Origin: Reticulitermes lucifugus | Lineage: Eukaryota; Arthropoda; Insecta; Blattodea; Rhinotermitidae | Direction: 5' to 3' | DNA length: 31,592 nucleotides | Assembly: GCA_026260175.1 (NCBI GenBank) | Contig: JAKCWW010002497.1 | Location: 24,941 to 56,532 of the forward strand | Shown: one piece after another, positions 8,383 to 19,060 of the stretch | How the letters are laid out: each line of letters starts with the position of its first letter | Numbering within the stretch: position 1 is the stretch's first letter | The notes under the pieces: model-generated | Told to the model about the DNA's origin: nothing | The model's database searches: none | What the model saw: only the letters and a program-made list of their open reading frames with translations | Translations under genes and position numbers: made by a program

Positions 8383-10415
8383 TGTCGAAATTTTTAATAC
8401 ACAGCAACAGTTTTCGACATTAATAGGCCTAAAGTGTCAGATTGTTTATAGTGTTTAACGGTAAGAGTTTTACTAATTCGAATTCATTTCAAATGTATGA
8501 AAAATTTTACAGCAATTTTATTTTAAAAAGTTTAATTTCAAGGACTTACATGTACTAATATGAAACAAGTTTCTAAAAGAAGTCGAAGTTCATTATACTG
8601 ATTCACTAATGATTTTTGACAATGGTTGATTCTCTGGACATGTATTGTTTTACGCATTGCAGATTATCTTACGTACATTTGATACGTACGGGATTTCACG
8701 AATTGACCCATTTGTGACAGGTTGTAATTAAAATGACACATTATTATTATTATTATTACTGGGGATCAAATACTGGAACCTCACAACCGTTGATCGTCTC
8801 ATAATTAATGGAAGTAACGCCTCTCTGTAAGACAACCTCTAATCCGAAAACGAGAGACGAACCAAATCCCAAAAAAGCCTCTAAATAAACGATGCTTCAG
8901 ACAAAGCGGAACCTCAGTAAACGATTTGATTAACCGTGTTATCATCTTCACCTGTACCGCCATGAGTGATAAATTGCTGTGGTTTTTATTCAGGTTGGGC
9001 AGGAAGTCCTGCACATCACTGGCACTCAGAAAGCTTTTCGCTCTTTGCAGTTAATTTTGTAGCGGTCTGCGTTACTTCGATCCAGTCCATTGCTGTAGGT
9101 GAGCTCTCTCTTTAATCCTTGGCTGCAACCTCTAAACGAGCGTCGTAAAGAACAAACACGTGTATTGTAAAGAACACACACGTGTAATTTAAAGAACAAT
9201 TGAAATGTAAACCTTAAAGGTCACGGTAGAAGGCTGTCTTTTATGGCCCTTTCGTGGGAAATCCTTTCGCTCTAATTACCGTTTAACAAGATGACAAACA
9301 AGATAAAAGAGTAAAATCTAAAGAAGAAGTAGTTGCTAACAAGAAAAACGAATGAAGGTTTTTGTCTTTCAAAATGTGACGCATTGTAATTTGGTACATA
9401 CTTGCTAGCGTCTTACAGGAGTCTGCTTCCCCAGTGTAGGACGAAATATATTTATCTTTCGCCTATAATATTTTTGAGACTAAATATCTATCCGTATAAA
9501 ACGTTTTGTAAGAATAGAGCACATTCGGAGTGAATATATTAATTTGCTTGCAATCCATTTCCTAACATCAAAACATATATTTAAAAAATTCTTTAATGTG
9601 TGTAACTTCTGCTGTCAGTACAACCAACATCCACGCAACAAATTGTCCAGTCCCTTTTACTTTGTGGTTTTGAAATCGACATAATTTGTCACTTACATTT
9701 TGAAGTATTGTGATATAGATGTGTATAGTCAGGTTTATTTGGAGATCTGTGAGTGTACATGTTTCAGACTTTTTCTATCTTTCTGACAGTTCTTAAGTCA
9801 ATGCGCTCATCAAACGTTAACCGACATTCATAAAGGCGTCGCATATGCTATCTTCGTGGCTCACGTACTAGGTCTATTTGATTTTATTTAATAGGCTTAT
9901 TTATTTTCGAATGTTAAAGTAGTGGAATTTGTTAGTATTATTATCCTTTAAACAGTTAAAATATGTTTATTTAATGACCATATTAGGAGGCATAATTTAG
10001 CACATTGCTTCCAATAAATCGCTGCGTAAATCGGAGAAGCAAAGGGCTAAATGGTAGAACTTTGAAGAATTCATATTGAAACACGGTGATTATTTCCAAT
10101 TATAAGTTTATTAAAGATTAATAATGACTGGGATAAGAAGCCGTGTAGTCTCTTATTTAATTACAAATTTATACCAGATCAGGCGACATTGCAGAGCAGG
10201 ATACCGTATTCTTCCCAGACACCAGTCAGAATGTCAAGTCACACAATAATTTCGTATCCTTCTTTATTGCTTAGAAATTTGAACGCATGTCAGTACAGTA
10301 GAAAATATTATTAATAATAAATTTATATTAAAATTATTATTAATTTATTATAACGGGGACTGAACATATATTCTCCTTAAAACCTCTAAAGAGTTAAAAT
10401 AAGAAGGTCAATTTG
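8383..10415. other. unassigned interval with simple repeats only
   Basis: No gene or element boundary is seen over about 2 kb. It holds an (ATT)n run near 8740-8757 and two 22-bp tandem units at 9145-9188. A 69-codon minus-strand frame at 8805-9014 has no recognisable features. Confidence 0.4.
9145..9199. repeat. short 22-bp tandem repeat, about 2.5 units
   Basis: GTAAAGAACAAACACGTGTA begins the first unit at 9145-9166. The second unit (9167-9188) differs at a few positions, and a partial third follows. CACGTG, a palindromic E-box sequence, recurs in both units, probably by chance. Confidence 0.75.
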
Positions 10416-10640
10416 GGCCGTGCCATAGCTCAAGTGGTTATTTGCCAAACTCTCACTGCGGAGGCTCGGGGTAAATTCCAAGCTAGTCCAAGTGAGATTT
10501 ATGGTACACAATGTAACATCGGGACACATTTTCCACGGCTTACTTAAGTTTTCCCTGTCACTATCATTCCACTAATGCTACACACACACTCATTCCCCTA
10601 TGACTGACACAATAGGATCTTAGCAATTTGCAGCGTCATT
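10416..10640 (+). repeat. tRNA-derived SINE, family III
   Basis: The head has a good A box TAGCTCAAGTGG at 10426-10437 and a B-box-like GGGGTAAATTCCA at 10468-10480 that has lost the central TTCGA. The spacing between the boxes (about 30 bases) is tRNA-like. The tail region holds AATGTAACATCGGGACACATTT. Only one copy lies in the window, so the right boundary is a guess and no target duplication is claimed. Confidence 0.6.
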
Positions 10641-11519
10641 CAGTAACATACTTTGAGTGACAGATGCGGAGGAGTATGAGAAGACATCACTAGAGCTTTG
10701 GATTGGTCCAAAAGTAGAATTCTGTAGATCTGGAAGTTGAATCTTGTTTTTGTAATTAGCATTGTATATTTTATTTAACGGCGCTTGCGTAATTGCATTA
10801 ATTGTGAAACTTAAAATTAATTCCTACTGTGTATAGTTAAATTTCAACTTATGCGTAATTAAGCCCAAAGCTGTGAAGTCATTTAATGACATTCAGATTA
10901 AACCCTAATTTGCTAAAAAGCAAAACAGATTTTCAAACTGTGTCAGCAGCATAAGCAAGTTTGGTCCCTGTGAAGACAAAAATTCCTGGTATTCCCATAA
11001 TTTCCGATCTGTGTCTCCTTGTCCCGGGCACCTCAACCAAACCAAAACCTCGAAGATTATATTTTAAGATCGTTATAAAATATACATGGCACTTGTAAGT
11101 TACATAAAAATCATTACCTGTTCTTTAGATTTGCTGAATATTCATTATAGAAGATCGTGGGGTGATAATACTTAAAAATTTAAATTCAGTAAATTATAAA
11201 TATATAATCATATATGACCCGTTATTTTTTAAATTATTATTATTATCTTATTAAAATGTAGTATTGCGGGTGTAATTATTCGTTATAATTACATGCTGTA
11301 TAGGGATATGTTTTCTTATTTTAACACTGATTTATTAACTAGTTAAACTGTATTGCATTATTATTTTCTAGTGTGTTTGTTTTTTTTTGTTTTTTTCTTT
11401 GTTTGAATTGTATTTTTCGTTTATTTTTGCTAATCTTGTAAGTGGTCATCATACTCTCTAATGAGCTTGTAAGATTTTCCTATTCGCGAAAAGAAAAGTA
11501 CAAACAGCTCTGTGATCCA
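10641..11519. other. unassigned AT-rich interval
   Basis: No gene, RNA gene or recognisable element. It contains long A/T runs, with a T-rich stretch at 11370-11425. Confidence 0.4.
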
Positions 11520-11695
11520 CCCTGCCCATATTCAATGACTCAATGGATAACGGGGTTCTTCCCGGGAGGGCGTCGCGTAGACCACCTGTCTCCAACTAGT
11601 GCCGAGGTTAAGAATGAATGAATTTATACCTTTACTCCCCTTGTATGCCGGCATGGCATGGAAAACGGGAACTTTACCTTTTTTTACCTTTACCA
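11520..11695 (+). repeat. unclassified dispersed repeat with CTTTACC tail
   Basis: A GC-richer block (TTCCCGGGAGGGCGTCGCG, then CACCTGTCTCCAAC and GAATGAATGAATT) ends in ACTTTACC, a T run and ACCTTTACC. The GAATGAATGAATT string is shared with bases 48-60 of the window. The tail resembles that of 7405-7648. Class unknown. Confidence 0.35.
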
Positions 11696-11857
11696 TGCAA
11701 AACAATGAGTTGAATTGCTGTCATTATTGCTGATATTACGAAGTAGCTTGTGGGAATTCAGTTAGGAAATGCACTTACACACGTTACAAGTTCAGATGGC
11801 CGTTAAACTGTGAAATGTTTCCTCTAGATAAAATTCCGACTATGTAAATGATTCATC

Positions 11858-12123
11858 TGTCGATCCGGTAGCAGTTCTGTCTGAGGCCTGAGCCTGCAGT
11901 CGCTTGATTTCTGGGATCGCGGGTTCGAATCCCACTGAGGGAATGGATATTCGCCTCTTGTGTTTGTTGTGTGTTGTGTGGGTGGCGGCCTCGGAAACTA
12001 GCTGATCACTCGTTCAGAGGAGTTCTACCGGGTGTGTATATGTGTGTAATAATTGTTGATGTAGAAATCTCAAGACTGAGGAGGCCTAGGCCCGAGTTGG
12101 ACTTTTGCGCCACAAAAGAAAAG
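11858..12123 (+). repeat. tRNA-derived SINE, family I, plus-strand copy
   Basis: The head is tRNA-like, with a perfect B box GGGTTCGAATCCC at 11921-11933. The A-box region is decayed. The body matches the copies at 7890-8116 and 16139-16400 (both minus strand) in order: TCTTGTGTTTG, GTTGTGTGTTGTG, CTGATCACTCGTTCAGAGG, GAGGAGGCCTAGGCCC and GCGCCACAAAAGAAAAG. It keeps the middle segment (TACCGGGTGTGTATATG onward) missing from the 7890 copy. No target duplication was found. Confidence 0.85.
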
Positions 12124-13205
12124 GGCTTTACTTACTTTTAATCTCATGCGTTATTTAGATATTCAGGTCCCATATATGGGGCAAACATGAGTACCATAAC
12201 GTTAATTAGGAAACCAAAATATCCTCTTACATTTTTCAATAATAATTGGATCAGGTTCAAGCGTAAGAAACTCTTAGACTCTCAACTGGTCAAGAACTTC
12301 ACCGCCTTGCATAAAACTCAGTAGGGCATCACTGAGCCTGCAAGAGTAAGAGATTAGATCCTGCGTCTAGCAACAAAACTCAACCCTTGAAGGCGCAAAC
12401 TCGACTGTATACTTGGTAATGCACACTTTGTTACCGAGTTACATTTTCATTTATATCCCCTGGGGCAAGGGAATGGTAAGCACTGCAGTCAGACACAGAT
12501 GCCTTTCGTACATTTGTACAACCGCTCTGTGTTTGGACAGTTCCTGAAGCTGTTTCCCTCTAGTGTTGTTCTGTAATGTGTTGCATTTCATCCATGAATT
12601 ATTTTGAGACTTGGCTGGGTGCGTGGGCTCTGCTGTCCTTTATTCAAGCGTCACTGTCCTCAGGATTTTATGTAAACCGTAAGCTAATATCTACTTTCGG
12701 CTTCCACACGCAACAAACCCACTGTTGTGCCAGACATTTTGTGGTTTGCCCTGTGTAGTGCAACAGTAACTTCAAATATTCTGTGGCCTTTTCGTATGTT
12801 GGAATATAAAATCAATAACTCATCTGATACAACGATAAAGCGAATTTGATCCAGCGTTTTTAGGACTGGATAATATTTGTCTAGCTGCAGCCCGAGGACC
12901 CCTGCCGGTCAGTATATTGTAGCGAGTGTTGTATTAAATATAAGGCAGATAGGAAAACGTATCTGCTGTTTCAAAAACTGAGTTTCCAAATATATTTTTT
13001 CTTATCCATTTTGCTTTTAGGGACTAAATATTTTGAAAATTATTTTCTTTTGTACATAATTTCTTTAGATCTGGGTAGTTTGTATTATTACCATTGCTGT
13101 ATACACGATATGTTCTGTCAATTCTTCCATATTCCCGCGTAACTTTTAATCTTGAATATACTGTGTACATAATAATGCCGTCTTTCCTAGATTAATAACA
13201 CAAAT
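12124..13205. other. unassigned interval
   Basis: No coding or RNA gene signature is visible. A 60-codon frame at 12576-12758 lacks features. The GC-richer part at 12440-12760 may be an old repeat, but nothing else in the window matches it. Confidence 0.35.
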
Positions 13206-13599
13206 TTGTTTTCTTCTTATTCTTACTCTTATTCTTATTCTGCTTCATATACGGCGCTTCGGTCTTTTTTCGCGCCACAGCCTGCCTCATCTTCTTTCTC
13301 CAACGTTAATAAAATATTTAGTGGAGTGAGTGGACAGACACGGCAAGGTCCATGTTATGCCACCGCTGTTTTACAGGTTTATGACACAGAGACAGGACTG
13401 AGTTCCAGGAAGTGCTCACGCATAGTTACAAAACTTTACACGTTTTTATTCAGTTGAATTATTGAGAGTAGGTTTTAGGATATATTTGAGCAAAATTTCA
13501 CGTTATGATTAGAAAATCACAGCTTGTTGTACGGACAGTAATAGAGTTGCAATCCCTATAAGTGTAGACGAATAGCATGACTATTCCAATTTCTAGACA
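13206..13599. other. simple-sequence T-rich stretch and unassigned DNA
   Basis: 13206-13250 is an irregular TCTTAT/TTCTTA run. It makes an open frame rich in Ser-Tyr pairs that continues to 13457 without any domain. I read the frame as a by-product of the simple repeat. Confidence 0.4.
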
Positions 13600-13830
13600 C
13601 TGTGCTGGACACAGCACGTGCGCTGCGCACGTCACGGTAGACAGAAACTACACGGCACATGTCTTAGGCGCATCACGGTAGACAGACACTACACGGCACA
13701 TGTCTTAGGCACGTCACGGTAGACATACACTACACGGCACATGTCTTAGGCACGTCACGGTAGACAGACACTACACAGCACATGCTCTAGGCACAGCAAG
13801 CCGCGTAGATACTACAGAGCATAAGACGTT
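13600..13830. repeat. 41-bp minisatellite, about four to five units
   Basis: TCACGGTAGACA recurs at 13632, 13673, 13714 and 13755, an exact 41-base spacing. Each unit continues CACTACACGGCACATGTC then TTAGGC. A degenerate unit follows near 13796 (GCCGCGTAGATACTAC) and a partial unit precedes the array. The central units differ by only one or two bases, so the array expanded recently compared with the old repeats around it. It encodes nothing recognisable. Confidence 0.92.
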
Positions 13831-14635
13831 ATGCACGGCATGGCAGACAATGCATAGTGCTTGTAATAATAATTCAGTGTTACTTGCTGTTAATGTCACT
13901 TCAGAGCGACAGGTTTCACCTCGTCGCTATTACCAGCTAAAGAAAATGTATTTGAGCGATGTTTGTGTAGGCATCTTGCCAACGCCAAATTTTGTAGAAA
14001 TCATCTTATTTAAAATGGAAAATGGAAACAAAATATATGATCACCTCATACGTGTACATTATTTTTAAGGAAGGAAAGTCTAGTGAAAATGGAGTGAGTG
14101 GATGGAAACTCCACATAATAGCATAAAAGCTGTGACCGAAGACTGGAGACAAGCTGGGCAGACTAACTGATTGAAAGTCTCAAACAAGAGTCTTCGCAGC
14201 CTACTTCTTTCTACCATAGTATATGAACAAAACTGCGTGTGGTATTTATTTGTACTTAAAGACTGCTGAAACTACGGGCGTTGCATAACATTAAATGGGT
14301 TGAAAGAGATGATTCTGAATTACAGTAGGAATAATATACAAGGAGAATATGTTGCATGCTTCAGGTTAATTTGCCGGAATAGAGTGGAGGAAGAAAACAG
14401 AAAATTTTGAGGCAGAAATAAAAGAAATGTAGTCAAGATGGTGCTTTACCGCCAGTGCCGTCCTTTTACCGACGTCAGCTAAACGAAATTGCGGTTGCTT
14501 GTGTCCACCATCGTCACCGCATTCATTGTTTTTCTTCTTCTTCTTTCAAATTCTTTGCATCTTGTCGTCCCTGAATAATATTTCCGAAACTCATTGTGTA
14601 CATTAAATATTGAGCGACTGTATAAGCATCATGTT
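13831..14635. other. unassigned interval
   Basis: A 72-codon open frame at 13850-14068 overlaps the minisatellite edge and has no features. TTCTTCTTCTTC at 14533 is simple sequence. Nothing else is recognised. Confidence 0.35.
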
Positions 14636-15040
14636 TTTCTTTAACTAACTAACTAACTCCATGGAGCAGAGTCCTTCTTGAGAAGCTAACAGGTCGTCAG
14701 CNNNNNNNNNNNNNNNNNNNNNNNNNNNNNNNNNNNNNNNNNNNNNNNNNNNNNNNNNNNNNNNNNNNNNNNNNNNNNNNNNNNNNNNNNNNNNNNNNNN
14801 NNNNNNNNNNNNNNNNNNNNNNNNNNNNNNNNNNNNNNNNNNNNNNNNNNNNNNNNNNNNNNNNNNNNNNNNNNNNNNNNNNNNNNNNNNNNNNNNNNNN
14901 NNNNNNNNNNNNNNNNNNNNNNNNNNNNNNNNNNNNNNNNNNNNNNNNNNNNNNNNNNNNNNNGGGGGTTGGGCGAGGTGCTAACAACTCCTCACCGTAA
15001 AAAATTACCATGTTACGAAACACCATCATGTTGTTCTTTA
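14636..15040. repeat. repeat-like block containing the assembly gap
   Basis: Left of the gap are a (TAAC)n run at 14642-14657 and CCATGGAGCAGAGTCC. Right of it are GGGTTGGGCGAGGTGC and CTCCTCACCGTAAAAAA. The block may be the 5' part of a non-LTR retrotransposon, an impression from general familiarity that the sequence alone does not prove. A gap falling in such a block fits a collapsed or unresolved repeat. Confidence 0.35.
14702..14963. other. assembly gap of 262 N
   Basis: All bases are N. Any open frame drawn through it is an artefact. Confidence 1.
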
Positions 15041-16128
15041 TACACAGAAATTACAACATTAATACATACACGGAAATATCTCCTTTTTTAGTAATATCAA
15101 ATTTTAGAACTCTGTCGGTAAAAAGCAAAGGCGCTCACAACTGTACGACCGGAGAGAACTGGGAAGGGACAGTTACGTCGACTCCATGCCCTCCATTGAC
15201 CCTCTCATAACTCCACTGTAATTTCAGATTACGGTTTTCTGGAATGTGATGCCGTCTCGTTTGTTAGATGGGTACCAAAATACATGATGTCACGCACTGG
15301 AAGGCCGTGAACGTGATATCCATTACGACGAGAACCTCAAATTTCACACTGATATTTTTTGACATTTTTTCAGCTACGAATGTGCAACGATCACTTGCAA
15401 ATTGTCGCGCTTGACGAATGTTAGAATGGTGCAACCAAGCAAGTGGCGGAACAAATATTGCAAGCAAACATACGCCATTTTATTATCAAGCTGTGGGGCT
15501 TCGTATCTGATCACAGAGTAAGGGAGTTTCAATTTTAGACTGTTTTAATCCACTTGGCCGCAGGGGTCTCGGCGCCCGAGGCTACGCACAGTGGGTTAGA
15601 AAGTGCCTGGTTACCGTGAACCAAACCGCTATGCTGTGACTATGAAGTAAATGTGTTAAATTTATCAAAATTTTACTAACCGCTTTGGCCATGGCTAACC
15701 CTCTGAAGTACGAGCTATACCTCGTATGTAAACTATTTTGAAATTGAATTTCTACCGCAAAATATACGATACATTCCAAAGACTAATCAACTGATATATA
15801 AAATAATTGTTGCTTGTTTCGAGAATAATACGGATTACGTGCAGAAAGTTTCTGAGCAGGATAAAGAGTTACGGGTTGTTCAAGAAGATGATATTAATTG
15901 TAGCCACTGTGCTGTAGAAGTTTAAACTTGCGGTGGTAAAAAAAACGCAAAAGAAGCGTCACTTGACAGCACAGTGAATTAACAAGTAGTATATTAAAAA
16001 TAATCAGAGTATTACATGTCACGAACTGAATTCACCTGTCGTACGTGGTTACCAAGCACTGGCCCTCCTACCACAGGACATACACACCCAAGTTCTCAAG
16101 CCTGACGATAGTCCTTTATCCAGCTTGC
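15041..16128. other. unassigned interval
   Basis: Short open frames on both strands (15010-15210, 15264-15467, 15582-15779) lack domains. The minus-strand frame near 15340 (VKFEVLVVMDITF) may come from an old repeat, but no second copy in the window supports that. Confidence 0.35.
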
Positions 16129-16138
16129 GTTAGGCCAT

Positions 16139-16400
16139 TTTTTTTCCAATGGCTCGACAGCCCCTTGGGGGCCTACACCGCCTCATTTTCCGAGGCTTCA
16201 CGATCACACTTTTAGACACACGACACTCGGTAGGACTCCTCTGGACGAGTGATCAGCCCGTCGCAGAGACCTCTACCTGACAACACACAACACTCATAAG
16301 AGACAGACTTCCATGCCCCCGGTGGTATTCGGACCCACAATCCTAGTAAGCGAGCGGCAGCAGACCCACGCCTAAGACCGCACGGCCACTCGGATCGGCA
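16139..16400 (-). repeat. tRNA-derived SINE, family I, with perfect target duplication
   Basis: A 10-bp direct repeat CGTTAGGCCA flanks the copy (16129-16138 and 16401-16410). On the minus strand it begins with a good tRNA-like A-box region, GAGTGGCCGTGCGGTCTTAG. This resembles the TGGCCGAGCGGT of Leu/Ser-type tRNAs. A mutated B box follows (GGGTCCGAATACC, complement of 16324-16336). The body matches the copies at 7890 and 11858, including the middle segment missing from 7890. It ends in an A run (T run at 16139-16145 on the plus strand). The damaged B box suggests it is no longer transcribed. Confidence 0.92.
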
Positions 16401-16410
16401 CGTTAGGCCA

Positions 16411-17414
16411 ATTACGTGTGCATTTCAGTGTGTGAGAGGTTGTAAGAACTCAGATGTTTGAAAGAAATGCTTGGAGACGTTCACACGCTGATCGAGTTGA
16501 AGCAGGACTCAGTTAATGGGCATAATTGATTGGATCAACCCTGATCAATCCATTACACACTCATAAGAACATATAAAATAATACATTTGTTTATGGTAAT
16601 CATAAACTGCGCGGCATTGTTATAATTACGCTGTAAACATTCGCACAGAGAGGCCTGCAGTGTTTCACTGTGTGTTATTTTCTTTAGTCTGCTTTCATTC
16701 TCTAAAGGTAAACAAGGTATTGACTGCAGAATTTATAAATCCTGCCTTCATATTACCTAATATTTAATCCTACAGCTCTGTCAGTATTACCATTTTTTAA
16801 TTTTATTCTGTGATAAAATAATTTCTTAAGTAAAAGTTATGTGTTCTTTAAATTTGTCGGCCATAGCCCCAAAGATTCGCATCGTCGCCATGTTTGTAAT
16901 GTTTGTAAATAGTACTGCGTATGAAATTTGTGCGTATGTTTTGTAATAACACTGAACAACAGTGAAAATGCTTCGGAGGTGAAAGTAGCAAATCTTTGCT
17001 AATTTTGGGGAGCTGAACAAGAATATGTTAATTAAAATTTTTAATTGGCTCTACTTTCAAAGATTTGGTATGGGCTCCAATTTCTACACTTTACACTGCT
17101 TTTGGCGATAAGCGGCTTAGAGCAACGATCTGGCAACTCTTAACGTGAAGAGAATGATGCAGTCAGCATCCAGGCATTGCATCAGCCTACTTGCTTTTCA
17201 TCAGAAGGTTGAGGCAGTGCAGCGTGTCTAAGTGGATGATGAAATCCGCTCCCAGGTATTGTCACTCCCAACGTTTTGCAATTCAGTTCCTTCCAGGTAG
17301 TTGCATTGTACACACGTGTGTTTCTCATTCCAAAAAGTCGTCATTCGCAGCGTGAAGTTTTATAAATGCCTTAAAAGTTTTATACAGCTGTCTTTTAGCC
17401 CAACCTCAATAAGG
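16411..17414. other. unassigned interval upstream of the broken element gene
   Basis: No gene is seen. The open frame that holds the start of the pseudogene begins at 17301, but the residues before 17415 have no features. Any upstream part of the element, including its terminal repeat, was not identified. Confidence 0.35.
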
Positions 17415-19060
17415 ATGCAGCGAAAGTGCGTGCACAGTACAGATAATTTTTGTTATATTTGTGGGGAGGTGACGTTTTCGTCACAGAAGCGTGCCGTAAC
17501 CCCGATCATCAGGAAAGCCTACCATCTTCACTTTGGAAGCCAGATTGGAGACCAGGACCAGAGCTGGGCCCCTCAATATGCTGCAATACTTGTGCAGCAA
17601 ACCTTCGAAAGTGGTTGAGCCGCAAAAGGCGAGCAATGCCTTTTGCCATACCCATGGTGTGGAGAGAGTAGACGAATCATATCAGTGGCTGTTACTTCTG
17701 CATAGTAACTCCCCTCCGGCAAGGTTTTTCGAAGAAGAAAAAGTGTATCTTACGCTATCCGAATATAACATCTGCTATGCGGCCAGTACCTCACGGTGAA
17801 GGACTTCCCGTTCCGGAACTTCCAGAAATAGTTACACTGGAATAGGAAAAAGAAAAGAATGACGAAATGTGTGATACATCTGAGCCATCAACATCAAATA
17901 TCATGAGTTCGCACAAAACGTGATGTATGCTGAACCACGCAGGATCACACAGAATGAATTAAAAGATCTTTTCAGAGATCTGGAACTGTTGGCGTCGAGA
18001 CTACAACAGTGGAATCTCCTCGATGACAATGTGAAAGTGTCTGCGTTCCGTTCCCGCCAAAAACGTCTGGCTCCATGCTTTAAGAAGGAAGGTAACCTTG
18101 TCGCCTGCAACGATGGTGATGGTCTGATGGCAGCCCAGAATATTAATCATAAGCCTGAGGAATGGGGACTGTTTATAGACTCATCGAAGTCAAGTCTGAA
18201 AGCTGTTGTGCTCCATAATGGCAAAGTGTTGCCTTCAATTCCAATTGGTTATGCAGTCAATATGAAGGAATAATATGACAACATGAAGCTTCTTCTAAAC
18301 TGCGTAAACTACAAGAAATACCAATGGCAACTTTGTGGAGACTTGAAAGTTGTTGATGTATTGCTTGGACTGCGGCAGGGCTACACGAAGTTTTGCTGTT
18401 TCTTATGTGAATTGGACAGTCGGGCAAAGACTTCCCATTGAAAGAGGAGGGACTGGCCTTCCCGACAATCACTAGAACCGGGAACAAAGAATGTACAGCG
18501 CCTACCGCTGGTAGAATCCAGAAACATTTTGCTGCTTCCTCTGCACATTAAACTAGGACTAATGAAGAACTTCGTTAAGGCTATGGATCAGACAGGTACC
18601 TCGCTGAGAAATTCTCAGGAATCAGTGCTGCAAAAATCAAGGAGTTTTTTTCATCGGTCCTTAGATCCGCAAGCTCTTCAGAGATGAACAGTTCGACCAC
18701 ATTCTCAGTGGCAACGAGAAGAAGCGTGGAATGATTTCCGTCTTGTAGCATCAAACTTTCCAGGAAGGCTGACAACTACAAGGAACTTGTTAAAAACCTG
18801 TTGTTGTCCTATGAGGAATTAGGCTGCAATATTTCTTTAAAGATCCATTTGCTGCATTCTCACCTGGATTTTTTCCGAAAAACTTTGGGGCACTGAGCGA
18901 TGAGCACGGCGAACGTTTTCATCATGATATCGCAGCAATGGAGAAGAGATACCAGGGCAAGTGGAGTTCATCGATGTTAGCCAACTATTGATGGACGGTA
19001 ACTAAGGATTCTCCTGGACATGCGCATTTAGTCAAGGCAAGCCAGTATACACTATGTTAA
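17415..19060 (+). pseudogene. broken copy of a large arthropod element-encoded protein
   Basis: A long protein can be followed across three frames. Frame of 17415: MQRKCVHSTDNFCYICGEVTF, then KAYHLHFGSQIGDQD. A shift near 17570 leads to CCNTCAANLRKW and MPFAIPMVWRE. Stops follow at 17669 (TAG) and 17843 (TAG). The next frame, from about 17920, has ELKDLFRDLELLASRLQQW, FIDSSKSSLKAVVLHNG and GYAVNMKE, then TAA at 18271. After the stop it continues in frame with GDLKVVDVLLGLRQGYTKF and FCCFLCELDSRA, TGA at 18439, and LPPLHIKLGLMKNFVKAMD. Further shifts near 18594, 18655, 18722, 18765 and 18872 lead to LSDEHGERFHHDI and EKRYQGKW, then TGA at 18989 and an end at 19058. The CxxC pairs suggest zinc binding. 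The residues resemble an uncharacterised protein family that I believe is repeated in many arthropod genomes and probably belongs to a mobile element. I cannot assign its transposon class. No terminal repeats were found. Confidence 0.85.

Noticed and set aside
14697..15029. A 110-codon minus-strand frame
   Set aside because: It exists only because N bases are read as open. Real residues number about 22.
15264..15467. A minus-strand frame with VKFEVLVVMDITF resembling a widespread insect repeat
   Set aside because: The resemblance is from general familiarity only. No second copy or boundary in the window supports it.
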